The notes below the pieces were generated by a model. The model was not told the DNA's origin. It saw only the letters and a list, made by a program, of their open reading frames with translations, and did not search any database. This document shows positions 25,308-35,471 of a stretch of DNA of 64,000 nucleotides, piece by piece; position 1 is the first letter of the stretch; each line of letters starts with the position of its first letter. This DNA comes from JAGDZR01 sp049115695 (GTDB lineage: Bacteria; Bacteroidota; Bacteroidia; Cytophagales; Cyclobacteriaceae). The stretch spans positions 1 through 64,000 of the forward strand of contig JAGDZR010000017.1 of NCBI GenBank assembly GCA_049115695.1, given 5' to 3'. The position numbers and the translations under genes are program-made.

Positions 25308-28300
25308 ATGACCGATAAAGCCCCAGAAATCTATCAGCCCAAAAATCATATCCGGATTGTTACAGCGGCCTCTTTGTTTGATGGCCATGATGCGGCTATC
25401 AATATCATGCGTAGGATTATTCAATCAACAGGCTGTGAGGTAATCCACCTGGGACATAATCGGGCCGTACAGGAAATTGTTGATTGTGCCATTCAGGAAG
25501 ATGCACAAGCCATTGCTATTACTTCTTATCAGGGAGGTCATGTAGAGTACTTCAAGTACATGTATGACCTCTTGAGACAAAATGGCGCAAGCCAGATCAA
25601 GATATTTGGTGGAGGTGGTGGGACTATTCTGCCTGAAGAAGCCGAAGCACTACATGCTTACGGTATAGCCAGGATATATTCACCTGATGATGGTCGGGGA
25701 ATGGGACTGCAAGGCATGATCAATGATATGGTAAGTCAATGTGATTTTAGTCTTGGTGAAAAACTCAATGGAGAAATTGAACAACTAAGGAATGCTGATA
25801 AGTCAGCTATTGCCAGGATCATCTCTGCTGCCGAAAACTTTCCGGAAAACGCCAAAACGATCCTGGAAGATTTGAGAAAAAATAAGACAAATACCGCACC
25901 CGTATTAGGTATAACAGGAACCGGAGGTGCTGGAAAATCTTCGTTGGTAGATGAACTGGTCCGAAGATTTTTAAATGATTTCACTGATAAACGGATCGCG
26001 GTAATCTCGGTGGATCCAAGTAAACGCAAAACGGGCGGTGCACTTCTTGGAGATCGCATTCGGATGAATTCAATTTTCAGTGACCGTGTTTACATGCGTT
26101 CGCTGGCCACACGGCAATCCAATTTGGCCTTATCTAAATATGTGCAGGACGCAGTAGATGTAGTCAAATCAGCAGGGTATGATCTCATCATTCTCGAAAC
26201 TTCAGGGATTGGCCAATCTGACACTGAGATTACCGAACATTCAAATGTTTCGCTCTACGTGATGACACCAGAATATGGTGCTGCCTCACAGCTGGAAAAA
26301 ATCGATATGCTTGATTTTGCTGACATTATTGCACTCAATAAGTTTGATAAACGAGGTGCGCTGGATGCCTTGAGAGATGTCAAGAAGCAATACCAACGCA
26401 ATCATGGATTATGGGAAACAGATCTGGCAGCATTGCCGGTTTTTGGCACGATTGCCTCCCAGTTCAATGATCCAGGAATGAATGCGCTCTATCGGAAAAT
26501 TATGGATACTCTGGAAGAAAGGACTGGAGTGGAGCTCCTTTCTCAGCAAGAAACTTCCGATGAGCAATCAGAAAAGGTTTACATCATTCCTCCAAAACGT
26601 ATTCGCTACTTATCCGAAATTTCAGAAGCGGTAAGAGATTACAATGAGTGCGTGTTCAAACAAAAGAGCATAGCTGATCAGTTGCAGGCACTCACCACAA
26701 CAGAGTCCATATTAAAAGATCAGCAAGTGGCACTTGACGCCATTGATCAGGCAAAGACTCAATTGTCGTTGGGCCTTGATCCTCATAATCAACAAATCTT
26801 AGCTGAATGGCCAGCCAAGCAGGCAAAATATAAAGGAGCGCAGTTCGCATACCAGGTGCGGGGTAAGGAGATCAAGGTTGAAACCAAAACCACGTCATTA
26901 TCTGGGACACAGGTCGCCAGGGTAATGCTACCAGGGTATTCAGGATGGGGCGATATTTTGAAATGGTCGTTGCAGGAGAATGTCCCGGGAGAGTTTCCTT
27001 TTACGTCAGGCGTATTTCCCTTCAAAAGACAAGGAGAGGACCCTACCAGGATGTTTGCCGGAGAGGGTGGGCCAGAGCGGACCAATAAGCGATTTCACTA
27101 TGTGTCAATGGGGTTGCCTGCTGCCAGATTGTCTACTGCGTTTGACTCGGTAACCCTCTACGGAGAGGATCCGGATCTCAGACCGGATATTTACGGGAAA
27201 ATTGGAAATTCAGGCGTGAGTATTTGCTCTCTCGATGATGCTAAGAAGCTCTACTCTGGCTTTGATCTGTGCAGTCCTACCACCTCTGTATCCATGACGA
27301 TCAATGGACCTGCAGCAACCATAGCGGCCTTCTTTATGAACGCCGCGATTGATCAACAGTGTGAGTTGTACATTAAAGAGCATGGCCTGGAAAAGGAAGT
27401 TGAGCAGAAAATCAGCGCCATTTATGAGGGAAAAGGAATTGCCAGGCCCATCTATGATGGAGACCTGCCTGAGGGCAATGACGGACTGGGACTCATGCTA
27501 CTCGGCGTTACTGGTGATCAGGTGTTGCCGCAAGAGGTATATACGAAGCTTAAAGCTCAGGCCCTTTCGCAGGTTCGCGGTACGGTCCAGGCTGACATAC
27601 TGAAAGAGGATCAGGCGCAGAATACATGTATTTTTTCAACAGAGTTTTCACTTCGATTGATGGGGGACGTGCAGCAGTACTTTATTGATCAACAGGTACG
27701 CAATTTTTACTCTGTGTCCATCTCGGGATATCACATTGCGGAGGCTGGCGCCAATCCGATCAGTCAGCTGGCCTTTACCCTTTCCAATGGATTTACCTTT
27801 GTCGAGTACTACCTCTCCAGAGGGATGCAAATAGATGATTTTGCCCCCAATTTATCGTTCTTCTTCTCCAATGGTGTTGATCCGGAATACGCTGTAATTG
27901 GTCGGGTGGCGAGGAGAATTTGGGCCAAGGCAATGAAGCTCAAATATGGTGGAAACGAACGCTCGCAAAAGCTTAAGTATCACATTCAAACTTCGGGTCG
28001 ATCCTTGCACGCGCAGGAGATTGATTTCAATGATATCAGGACCACCTTGCAGGCACTTTATGCTATCTACGACAATTGCAATTCGTTGCATACCAATGCT
28101 TATGACGAGGCAATCACGACTCCTACAGAAGATTCTGTTCGTCGAGCCATGGCGATTCAGTTGATCATCAACAAAGAGCTCGGACTGGCCAGAAATGAAA
28201 ACCCGATGCAAGGTTCCTTTATCATCGAGGAATTGACTGATTTGGTGGAAGAAGCGGTAATGGCAGAGTTCGATCGCATTACCGATAGGGGTGGTGTGCT

Positions 28301-28676
28301 TGGTGCTATGGAGAGCATGTATCAGCGAGGTAAGATTCAGGAAGAAAGTCTGTTTTACGAGACCAAGAAGCACACTGGAGAGCTACCGATCATTGGTGTT
28401 AATACTTTCTTGTCATCTAAGGGGTCGCCTACCATTATTCCTAAAGAAGTAATTAGGGCTACTCAAAAGGAGAAGCAATTGCAAATTGATAACCTGGATC
28501 TGCAGAAGGAACGGAATCAATCTAAGGCTGAAGAACTGCTGTCGAAACTGAAGGAAGTCGCGCTCAATAATGACAATGTTTTTGCGCAGCTCATGGAGAC
28601 AACCAAGTACTGCTCACTGGGTCAGATCACACATGCCATGTTTGAGGTCGGAGGCCAATATCGCAGAAATATGTAA
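25308..28676 (+). CDS. icmF: fused isobutyryl-CoA mutase IcmF
   Basis: A 1122-residue adenosylcobalamin-dependent mutase that interconverts isobutyryl-CoA and n-butyryl-CoA, and in some members isovaleryl/pivalyl-CoA. Domain order is the IcmF hallmark. A B12-binding domain comes first, with lower-ligand His27 in SLFDGHDAA and then VIHLGHNR. A MeaB-like G-protein chaperone follows, with P-loop GTGGAGKSS (204-212) and a NKFD-type specificity motif. A large methylmalonyl-CoA-mutase-type TIM barrel ends the protein (GYSGWG, YHIAEAGANPISQLAFTLSNG). Length is close to the family norm and no internal stop is seen. It links branched-chain or butyrate metabolism to central carbon. It stands alone on the strand, with an AraC gene eight bases downstream. 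Confidence 0.95.
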   Translation: MTDKAPEIYQPKNHIRIVTAASLFDGHDAAINIMRRIIQSTGCEVIHLGHNRAVQEIVDCAIQEDAQAIAITSYQGGHVEYFKYMYDLLRQNGASQIKIFGGGGGTILPEEAEALHAYGIARIYSPDDGRGMGLQGMINDMVSQCDFSLGEKLNGEIEQLRNADKSAIARIISAAENFPENAKTILEDLRKNKTNTAPVLGITGTGGAGKSSLVDELVRRFLNDFTDKRIAVISVDPSKRKTGGALLGDRIRMNSIFSDRVYMRSLATRQSNLALSKYVQDAVDVVKSAGYDLIILETSGIGQSDTEITEHSNVSLYVMTPEYGAASQLEKIDMLDFADIIALNKFDKRGALDALRDVKKQYQRNHGLWETDLAALPVFGTIASQFNDPGMNALYRKIMDTLEERTGVELLSQQETSDEQSEKVYIIPPKRIRYLSEISEAVRDYNECVFKQKSIADQLQALTTTESILKDQQVALDAIDQAKTQLSLGLDPHNQQILAEWPAKQAKYKGAQFAYQVRGKEIKVETKTTSLSGTQVARVMLPGYSGWGDILKWSLQENVPGEFPFTSGVFPFKRQGEDPTRMFAGEGGPERTNKRFHYVSMGLPAARLSTAFDSVTLYGEDPDLRPDIYGKIGNSGVSICSLDDAKKLYSGFDLCSPTTSVSMTINGPAATIAAFFMNAAIDQQCELYIKEHGLEKEVEQKISAIYEGKGIARPIYDGDLPEGNDGLGLMLLGVTGDQVLPQEVYTKLKAQALSQVRGTVQADILKEDQAQNTCIFSTEFSLRLMGDVQQYFIDQQVRNFYSVSISGYHIAEAGANPISQLAFTLSNGFTFVEYYLSRGMQIDDFAPNLSFFFSNGVDPEYAVIGRVARRIWAKAMKLKYGGNERSQKLKYHIQTSGRSLHAQEIDFNDIRTTLQALYAIYDNCNSLHTNAYDEAITTPTEDSVRRAMAIQLIINKELGLARNENPMQGSFIIEELTDLVEEAVMAEFDRITDRGGVLGAMESMYQRGKIQEESLFYETKKHTGELPIIGVNTFLSSKGSPTIIPKEVIRATQKEKQLQIDNLDLQKERNQSKAEELLSKLKEVALNNDNVFAQLMETTKYCSLGQITHAMFEVGGQYRRNM

Positions 28677-28683
28677 ACCTCAC

Positions 28684-29556
28684 ATGCAAACGTCATTTCC
28701 TCATTATCGCATCGGGCATTTTATCAATGAACCGGATAATCCATCAGAGTTTGAGATTACACAATTTCAAGATATGGATGAGCCGGATGTGGACGATGTA
28801 CACCGGCATACTTTTTATGAAATCCTATGGGTAGATGAAGGGGATAGTCAGCAATGGATTGATCATCAGACCTATGAACTAGGGCCTCAAAGCCTGTTTT
28901 TTATTTCGCCCGGTCAGGTACATGAGTTTGAGGCCTGGCAACCTCTTAAGGGGGGCACGATCATGTTTACTGCCGATTTTTTTCTATTGTCTGGTCAGGA
29001 TAGAAACACATTATTTGAGATGAGTTTTTTGGACAATGTCTATCATCATCCAAAACTGGAGCTTGATCAGGGGCAATACGCGGAAATCAGAAAGACCATA
29101 GACTTACTCATCAATGAGGGAGCCCGTAAGGATCGTGACGAAACGATTCTCAGGGCACAATTGCTACTGCTGATGGCACAAATCCAACGAAACCTAGAGC
29201 AAAGAGATCCTGTCAATCGACGGTATGTGACTCTTTACAAATTATTTGTAGCGCAATTGGAGCAACAGTTTGCGAAAGGTTTGACCGCAGCTCAATACGC
29301 TGCTGAATTGAATATTACGCAACATCACCTCAATAGAGTAGTTAAGCATGTGACCGGTAGATCAACCTCTCAGGTCATTCAGGAACGTGTGGTGTTGGAG
29401 GCCAAACGATTGTTGACCTTTACTGATCTTTCTGTAACAGAAGTTGCCGGAACTTTAGGGTATTATGACAGCAGCTATTTTGCCAAGGTCTTCAAGACCA
29501 AAGCTGGACAATCTCCACTTACATTTCGCGAAATGTCCGAAAAATACCGAAGATAG
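28684..29556 (+). CDS. AraC-family regulator with cupin sensor domain
   Basis: A 290-residue protein. The N-terminal cupin-like domain has HRHTFYEILWVDEGDSQQWID and PQSLFFISPGQVHEF, typical for ligand-binding AraC regulators. The C-terminal double helix-turn-helix spans about residues 185-285 and ends DSSYFAKVFKTKAGQSPLTFRE. ATG 28684 was chosen because the longer open frame overlaps icmF by about 100 bases and encodes unrelated sequence. It follows icmF by eight bases and precedes an SDR gene, which it probably controls, a common arrangement in Bacteroidota. Confidence 0.9.
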   Translation: MQTSFPHYRIGHFINEPDNPSEFEITQFQDMDEPDVDDVHRHTFYEILWVDEGDSQQWIDHQTYELGPQSLFFISPGQVHEFEAWQPLKGGTIMFTADFFLLSGQDRNTLFEMSFLDNVYHHPKLELDQGQYAEIRKTIDLLINEGARKDRDETILRAQLLLLMAQIQRNLEQRDPVNRRYVTLYKLFVAQLEQQFAKGLTAAQYAAELNITQHHLNRVVKHVTGRSTSQVIQERVVLEAKRLLTFTDLSVTEVAGTLGYYDSSYFAKVFKTKAGQSPLTFREMSEKYRR

Positions 29557-29611
29557 TCTTTCCTGCTCTGGTCGGTGGTGACCGATTCATCAAGTTTTGT
29601 AAAAAAATAAG

Positions 29612-30448
29612 ATGATGAAAAAACGAACATGGTTAGTAACCGGAGCGTCTAGTGGGCTCGGTAAAGCATTGGTCGAGCAATTGCTGTTGAAGGAGCAACA
29701 TGTGATTGCGACTTTTCGGGCACAAGAGCAGGTTGATGCATTTAATGAAGGAGTGGTTGAGCAGGGAATGGCATTCAGGATAGACCTGTCAGATCCGATT
29801 TCCATTACAAACGGTGTACAGGAGGTATTCACTCAGATCGGGCAAATCGATGTGTTAGTCAACAATGCTGGCTATGGCATGGCAGGTGCTATTGAGGAAA
29901 CCAGTATGGAAGAGTTCAGAGGTATTATGGAAACCAATTTTTTTGGAACGCTGGCTCTGACCCGAGCACTATTGCCGAAGTTCAGAAAGCAGGGTAATGG
30001 CCATATTGTGCAAATCTCCTCACACGGTGGTGTCAAGGCTTTTCCTGGATTCGGAGCATATAACGCTTCTAAGTTTGCATTGGAAGGATTCAGTGAAGCG
30101 CTTCAGGGCGAGGTAACACCCATGGGTATTCACCTGACTATTGTAGAGCCCGGTCCTTTTCGCACGGAGTTTGCCGGCACGGGATTCAAATTGGCTGGCG
30201 AGCAAATAGCGGCCTATAGCGATACGGCAGGCATCTTTAGAGAGAAAATCAAGTCGGTGGATGGCAAGCAGGAAGGTGATCCATCCAAAGGAGCTCAAGC
30301 CATCATCGAGATGGTCAATCAGCCTAATCCGCCATTGCGTTTGCCGCTAGGGAAAATAGCTTTGGATACGATTACTACAAAGGCAGATAGTCTGCTGCAA
30401 GATGTACAGCAGGGGAGACAGACAGCAGAGCAAGCTGTTTTTGCATAA
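29612..30448 (+). CDS. SDR-family oxidoreductase
   Basis: A classical short-chain dehydrogenase/reductase of 278 residues. The cofactor motif is TGASSGLG (residues 10-17), the structural NNAG is at 84-87, and the catalytic Ser (near 136) precedes Tyr150 and Lys154 (YNASK). An Arg in the first turn after strand 2 (TFRAQEQ) suggests NADP. The C-terminal extension beyond residue 220 is normal for the subgroup that follows AraC genes. Its substrate is unknown. The SRPBCC pseudogene begins 46 bases downstream. Confidence 0.92.
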   Translation: MMKKRTWLVTGASSGLGKALVEQLLLKEQHVIATFRAQEQVDAFNEGVVEQGMAFRIDLSDPISITNGVQEVFTQIGQIDVLVNNAGYGMAGAIEETSMEEFRGIMETNFFGTLALTRALLPKFRKQGNGHIVQISSHGGVKAFPGFGAYNASKFALEGFSEALQGEVTPMGIHLTIVEPGPFRTEFAGTGFKLAGEQIAAYSDTAGIFREKIKSVDGKQEGDPSKGAQAIIEMVNQPNPPLRLPLGKIALDTITTKADSLLQDVQQGRQTAEQAVFA

Positions 30449-30493
30449 ACTCGTCCGAATGGCCTAGGCAAACTGTCTAAACCCAAAAGCAAA

Positions 30494-30981
30494 ATGAGTT
30501 TAGGAAAAAGACAGTTTAGCAATACCATCAATATCAACGCCACCGAGCAAGAGGTGTGGGAGGTCATTAACGACTCCATGCAAATGCAAGCCTGGGACCT
30601 CCAGTCAATCAGGTTGAAATCGTTGAGGGTCAGATTGGGCAAGAGGAGGAGGGTTCCGTTAGAAAAGTGGATGTGACGTTCGGGAAGAAGCATGGATATT
30701 TTAAGGAAAGAAGGGTGCGTCATGAGACGAACGAGCGAATCGACTACCAGATCTTCGAGGAAAACATTGGTTTGTTTAAAATGCTCAAGAATGTAGGGTT
30801 CAGCATGGAGATCAAATCACTAGCCCAACGTCAGGTAAAGTTGGTGTTTACTTTTTATCAGGATGCCAAAGGATTGGGTCATCTGCTACAACCAGTTATC
30901 AAGCGACAACAGCGCCGGGGGAATGTCGCCGGGCTCAATAGCCTAAAGGCCTATATCGAGAAGCGATCGAATCATAACTAG
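30494..30981 (+). pseudogene. SRPBCC-family protein gene with single-base frameshift
   Basis: The first frame gives MSLGKRQFSNTININATEQE...MQMQAWD and then loses sense. From about 30598 the conserved sequence continues in the +2 frame (NQVEIVEGQIGQEEEGSVRK, then DVTFGKKHGYF) to the stop at 30981. Adding one base, most simply a third C in the run at 30597-30601, restores a 162-residue START/polyketide-cyclase-like protein. It would be the third gene of the AraC-SDR set. A real loss or a sequencing or assembly error is possible, and I cannot tell which. Confidence 0.8.
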
Positions 30982-31028
30982 CAACAGTTGGGAGTACGTG
31001 CAATGTAAAAGAATGCATAACTTTAGGT

Positions 31029-31499
31029 ATGCGCATCACATTGATACTTCCTTTTTTGACCTGCCTGGCTTGCGCCAATGATCTTCCAGATGAAAACTCC
31101 ACTGACGACCCATCCACGGAATTTGCGGATGTTGTCGAGGTGGTAGTCAGTGGCGAGCCGGGTGCTTATCAATTTTCGGTAACGCTTGAGAGTCCGGATA
31201 CAGGCTGTGACCAGTATGCAGACTGGTGGGAGGTAGTATCGTCAGATGGAGCGTTGCTTTATCGCAGGATACTTACTCACAGTCATGTAGAGGAACAGCC
31301 TTTTACCCGTTCGGGTAGTCCAGTAGCGATAGCAACTGATCAGGAAGTATGGGTGCGTGCACATATGAAAAATCGCGGCTATGGCGGCATAACCTTTTAT
31401 GGTAATGCAGTAGACGGATTTGCAAAGCGTGATATGCCAGTTGATTTTGCAACCTCGCTGGGCCAGGAAGCCCCTTTGCCGGATGGCTGTCGCTTTTGA
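31029..31499 (+). CDS. hypothetical lipoprotein
   Basis: A 156-residue protein with a lipoprotein signal (MRITLILPFLTCLAC, Cys15). A low-complexity acidic linker (DLPDENSTDDPSTEF) follows. The mature part looks like a single beta-sandwich: YQFSVTLESPDTGCDQYADWWEVV, RILTHSHVEEQPF, and EVWVRAHMKNRGYGGITFYGNAV. The Cys pair (C68 and the penultimate-region Cys) may form a disulfide. I cannot name the family. It stands alone between the SRPBCC pseudogene and the first palindromic element of the accessory region. Confidence 0.75.
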   Translation: MRITLILPFLTCLACANDLPDENSTDDPSTEFADVVEVVVSGEPGAYQFSVTLESPDTGCDQYADWWEVVSSDGALLYRRILTHSHVEEQPFTRSGSPVAIATDQEVWVRAHMKNRGYGGITFYGNAVDGFAKRDMPVDFATSLGQEAPLPDGCRF

Positions 31500-31527
31500 T
31501 CATGGGTGAGCATAAGCTGCTGTAAAG

Positions 31528-31602
31528 CAAACTAATTGTAAACCGGTACAAGTATTTACAAATGACAGCAATTGTCTTTAGCGTTGTTTGTCAATTAGTT
31601 GG
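31528..31602 (+). repeat. palindromic element S0 (attC-like candidate)
   Basis: Left arm CAAACTAATTGTAAAC (31528-31543) pairs with right arm GTTTGTCAATTAGTTGG (31586-31602) at about 14 of 17 positions with one bulge. An inner stem TTGTAAA/TTTACAA is nested inside. The element is 75 bases long and ends AGTTGG, similar to the right ends of the elements downstream. It is the weakest but one of the series. Confidence 0.4.
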
Positions 31603-31741
31603 TAGATTGAGGTTGTCCAGTATCTGTCATAGCTGATATTGGATTATTACCAGCAATTCACTTGGACGAAGAATTCCTACCAAATTTTAGTAAATTATAA
31701 GTTTCATATCTTACTTGTCCAAACTAACAACTAGATCAACC

Positions 31742-33802
31742 ATGCTCAAACTATTTATTCCATTGGCGTTAGGCCTGTCAATCTCCGTGAGTGCTCAGAC
31801 ATTAGAATTTGGATGGATGGGTGGAAGCGATCTGCTAAATCAACCAGGTATTTATGGAACCAAGGGAATTGCTGACTCTGAAAATATCCCTGGTGCACGA
31901 CATTACAGCATATCTTGGTTAGATGGTAATAATATTTTTTGGCTATATGGAGGAGAGGGGATGGATCGTGATGGCAATTTTGGAGCATTAAGCGACCTTT
32001 GGAGGTATGATCCTAATTCGGACTTATGGACCTGGGTGAGTGGGAGTGATTTAATTGGAGAAAACAGCGTCTATGGTGAATTGGGAGTATCAAGTCCAGA
32101 TAATACACCTGGCGAGAGAGATAATGCAACCGGGTGGACAGATAAAAACGGTGATGTTTGGCTATTTGGAGGAGGTAGTCTTAGGAACGATCTCTGGAAA
32201 TATGATGTCGAATCGAATGAATGGACCTGGATTGCAGGATCAAAAGAGAGTTATCAAATCCCAATCCACGGTACTAAAGGCGTGGCTGACGCAAACAATG
32301 CTCCGGGTGGTAGATCGCGCGGTGTTTCCTGGGTAGATTCCGACGGTAAATTTTGGATTTTTGGTGGAGAAGGGATTGATAATAATGGAGATCAAGGGCT
32401 GGTCAACGATTTATGGCAATTCGATCCTTCAAATAAAGAATGGACATGGATGACTGGAAGTAAAACAATAAATCAATCTGGAATATATGGAGAGTTAGGT
32501 ATTGGTAATGCTGAAAATGTGCCTGGTGCTAGGGCTAGATTAGTATCATGGACTGATTTAGGTGGTAATTTTTGGCTTTTTGGCGGTCATGGACAACCAA
32601 TAGAAAACCTATACAGCAACATCTATAATGATATGTGGAAGTTTAGTCCAGATAATAATGAATGGACATGGGTGAATGGTGATACCATCACCTACTATAA
32701 TGCAAAATTAGAAGGTCAGCCAAGTGTACCGGAAGGATCCTTTGGAACACAAACCGTTTTCCATTCGACTAATGCCCCTCCAGCTAGAGAATTCGGTTAT
32801 TCTTGGTCAGATAAGTACGGTAAATTTTGGTTGTTTGGTGGTTGGACCAGGAACGATCTATGGTTATTTGATCCAGCAATTTCTTTATGGACATGGATGG
32901 GAGGAGAAAAGAATACTAATGCAACAAATCAATATGGAGAATTAGGAAATACAAACTTAGAAAATGCCCCTGGAGCAAGATCCGGACCTGTTGGGTGGGT
33001 TGATCAAAACAACGACTTATGGTTATTTGGAGGAGAAGAATATGCTCCTGACAATCCAAAATTGCACAATGACTTATGGTTCATCGATGCTAAAATTCCT
33101 CAGTCAATTACTTTTGATTCAATTCCTGATCAGATTTTCGATAGCCTTAGCTTATCTCTAAGTGCCACTACTACTTCCGACCTAATTGTGATTTATCAAT
33201 TAAATGAAGGAGATGTATTAATCAATGATAATGAGTTGGTATTTAATGGACCTGGAAAGGTTAGTATTACAGCTAGCCAACCAGGTGATGACCATTTTCT
33301 GTCATCGGATAGTATTACAAGGATATTTTGCATTAACCCTTCTATTCCTACAATAACATTAAATCCTCTTGCCTCCCTTGTTTCAAGTAGTCCTTCAGGA
33401 AATCAGTGGTATAAAGACGATAAGATAATTACAGGAGCTACTTCCCAGACACTTGAATTGTCAAAACCCGGAAACTACTACGTCGAAGTTACATTCGGAG
33501 ATTGCACCAATCGATCTGAAATATTCACTGTTGTGGTAGCAGGAATTAATAAAGGTTTTGAACCAGTTCGTGCATATCCAAATCCGGTCAACGATCATTT
33601 GACTTTTAGAATCGAAAAAGCTGACCATTATGCTCAACTACAAGTAATTGACATGACCGGAAAAACCTTTATTAGAAAATTGATTAACAATTGGTCGGAG
33701 AATGAATTTCAGATCGATGTACGACAACTAAAGGCCGGTGTATATACTTATTACCTAAGTTATCAATCCCATGTGCTGCAAGGTAAATTCGTGAAACTTT
33801 AA
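31742..33802 (+). CDS. Kelch-repeat protein with T9SS sorting domain
   Basis: A 686-residue secreted protein. A signal peptide (FIPLALGLSISVSAQ) is followed by about six Kelch-type repeats of roughly 75 residues, each with PGAR/PGER...W-D...FWLFGG...NDLW-(Y/F)-D-P...WTW. Further on are an MBG/Ig-like domain (ITFDSIPDQIFDSLSLSLSA) and an Ig-like segment with a Cys pair. The C-terminus AYPNPVNDHLTFRI...GVYTYYLSY is a type A T9SS sorting signal, so the protein leaves through the type IX system and is probably anchored at the surface. ATG 31742 directly precedes the signal peptide. It sits between palindromic elements S0 and S1. Confidence 0.92.
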   Translation: MLKLFIPLALGLSISVSAQTLEFGWMGGSDLLNQPGIYGTKGIADSENIPGARHYSISWLDGNNIFWLYGGEGMDRDGNFGALSDLWRYDPNSDLWTWVSGSDLIGENSVYGELGVSSPDNTPGERDNATGWTDKNGDVWLFGGGSLRNDLWKYDVESNEWTWIAGSKESYQIPIHGTKGVADANNAPGGRSRGVSWVDSDGKFWIFGGEGIDNNGDQGLVNDLWQFDPSNKEWTWMTGSKTINQSGIYGELGIGNAENVPGARARLVSWTDLGGNFWLFGGHGQPIENLYSNIYNDMWKFSPDNNEWTWVNGDTITYYNAKLEGQPSVPEGSFGTQTVFHSTNAPPAREFGYSWSDKYGKFWLFGGWTRNDLWLFDPAISLWTWMGGEKNTNATNQYGELGNTNLENAPGARSGPVGWVDQNNDLWLFGGEEYAPDNPKLHNDLWFIDAKIPQSITFDSIPDQIFDSLSLSLSATTTSDLIVIYQLNEGDVLINDNELVFNGPGKVSITASQPGDDHFLSSDSITRIFCINPSIPTITLNPLASLVSSSPSGNQWYKDDKIITGATSQTLELSKPGNYYVEVTFGDCTNRSEIFTVVVAGINKGFEPVRAYPNPVNDHLTFRIEKADHYAQLQVIDMTGKTFIRKLINNWSENEFQIDVRQLKAGVYTYYLSYQSHVLQGKFVKL

Positions 33803-33816
33803 AATGCATAAAATAG

Positions 33817-34056
33817 CTGGTAACATATGCTATGGATGCATGTGGCACCATTTCGATCTGCCGACCTTTGGCTTCACCAGTCATTCACCCTCGGCTCTTG
33901 AGACTCTTATGATCTGTTGAGTAGCGTGAGGTGGAAATTGGCTGATTGATTCAGTTATTTCTCATAGTCGGCTTTATGGCTTAGCCTCGGGTTCATTATC
34001 TTTATCCTCAATCTGGAGACTGGTGGCCACACAAGCACCATAGCTAGACATTAGCC
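33817..34056 (+). repeat. palindromic element S1 (attC-like candidate)
   Basis: Left arm 33817-33850 (GGTAACATATGCTATGG, then TGTGGCACCA) is complementary to right arm 34021-34056 (TGGTGGCCACACAAGCACCA, then TAGCTAGACATTAGCC), with small bulges over about 34 positions. The 170-base interior has no gene. The right end reads GACATTAG, matching the core seen in the other elements. It lies between the Kelch gene and the esterase gene. Confidence 0.65.
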
Positions 34057-34071
34057 TCAATAAAAACTCAA

Positions 34072-35316
34072 ATGAAAAAATATACCTTATTAACATTAAC
34101 AATTGGATTAATCTTTGCTTTCTTTCAAGATATAGCCGCACAATCGAGTGCATTTGAAGCAGAAATTATTGATACCGTTTATTCAGATTTATTTGAAGAA
34201 GAGCGAGAGTTTTGGGTTAAACTCCCTGAGAATTATAACCCAAATAGTAGTGTAAAATATCCTGTTGTTTATTTGTTAGATGGATTTTCTTTGAAAGAAA
34301 ATTTAGAAGCGGTTTATGACAATTATTGGGGGCATTATTTGCCTCATATGATTCTAATTGGAATTTCTAACAAAACTAACAGGATACGGGACTTAACTAC
34401 TTCTCAGATTAAAATGCGGCGTGGGCAGGCAATGGATAAAGATACTGGCGGTGCTGAAAACTTTACCCAATTTATTGAAAAAGAACTAATCCCATACATT
34501 GACGACAAGTACCCTACTACGCCTTACCGTACATTAATTGGCCATTCATATGCAGGACTGTTTACGATAAATATGCTGATTAATCATAAACATTTGTTTG
34601 AAAATTATATTGCTATAGATCCAAGTATCGAATGGGATAATCAAAAATTATTGGAGGAAGCCAAGCAAAAACTGATTTCAGATAATTATGAAGGTAAATC
34701 ACTTTTCATTTCTTTAGCAGCAGAACAGCTACATATGTGGGATGAAGACATAACCATGGAGAATATTATGGACGACTCTTCAGAATTCTCTTTGTTTGCA
34801 CGTTCAATCATTGACTTTTCAACTTTTGCGACCTCTCAAAAACAGAGTGGATTAAATTTCTCATGGAAGGTGTACAATGAAGATTTACATGGTACCGTTC
34901 CGCTCCCAACGATGAGAGATGGGCTGATTTTTCTTTTTAAATGGTACCAGTTTAAATCTCCGCAAAAATACAATAACCCTGAAACGAAAGTAGAAGAACT
35001 GGTTGAGCTATTGGAAAAACAAGAAGAAATCTATTCAATGCATTTCGGTTATCCCTTCCCTCCAATGATTGAGGAAATGTTTAGTGGCTATGGTTATATG
35101 AATTTAGAAATGGGGCAACCTGAAAAGGCATTTATGTTTTTCAAATCGAATATTGAATATTATCCCAAAAGCGCAAGCGCCCATGATTCAATGGCTGATT
35201 ATTATGAGACTAAGAATGACTATGCCAATGCTTTAAAATATGTAACTAAGGCATTTGAATTAAGTGGAGAAAATATGTATAAAGACAGAATGAAAGAACT
35301 TGAAACAAAGAACTGA
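34072..35316 (+). CDS. exported esterase-D/Fes-like hydrolase with C-terminal TPR
   Basis: A 414-residue protein with a signal peptide (to about residue 23, IAAQ). The alpha/beta-hydrolase domain is of the esterase-D/IroE type: YPVVYLLDGF forms the oxyanion side, nucleophile Ser159 lies in GHSYAG, and a late His in DLHGTVPLP is the likely triad member. Residues from about 330 form tetratricopeptide-like helices (GYMNLEMGQPEKAFMFFKSN). Relatives hydrolyse siderophore or acyl esters. It lies between elements S1 and S2 with no cotranscribed partner. Confidence 0.88.
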   Translation: MKKYTLLTLTIGLIFAFFQDIAAQSSAFEAEIIDTVYSDLFEEEREFWVKLPENYNPNSSVKYPVVYLLDGFSLKENLEAVYDNYWGHYLPHMILIGISNKTNRIRDLTTSQIKMRRGQAMDKDTGGAENFTQFIEKELIPYIDDKYPTTPYRTLIGHSYAGLFTINMLINHKHLFENYIAIDPSIEWDNQKLLEEAKQKLISDNYEGKSLFISLAAEQLHMWDEDITMENIMDDSSEFSLFARSIIDFSTFATSQKQSGLNFSWKVYNEDLHGTVPLPTMRDGLIFLFKWYQFKSPQKYNNPETKVEELVELLEKQEEIYSMHFGYPFPPMIEEMFSGYGYMNLEMGQPEKAFMFFKSNIEYYPKSASAHDSMADYYETKNDYANALKYVTKAFELSGENMYKDRMKELETKN

Positions 35317-35388
35317 GACTAACAAAAACTAAAACAACCATGCCTTCAGTTGATGGGACAGGAGAGTTGGTTGCAGTCTGTCATCTTG

Positions 35389-35403
35389 CGTCCGTTGGAC
35401 GCC
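35389..35403. repeat. small hairpin downstream of the esterase gene
   Basis: GCGTCC and GGACGC form a perfect 6-base stem with a GTT loop. It is followed by GGGGGG rather than a T tract, so terminator function is doubtful. It may be part of the larger structured intergenic region that ends in element S2. Confidence 0.4.
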
Positions 35404-35471
35404 TGGGGGGCTTTTAACGGCGGAGAGTAACAACGAAGCAACTCATGATAACACTTTATAAACTTTCATTT

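Noticed and set aside
27852..28373. Minus-strand frame of 173 residues inside icmF
   Set aside because: Antisense to a highly conserved mutase domain; no family match recognised.
35317..35471. Extra attC-like arms around GAGAGTTGGTTGC and GAAGCAACTC upstream of S2
   Set aside because: Pairing is short and interrupted. The small GCGTCC hairpin inside is real, but the outer structure is not strong enough to call a separate element.
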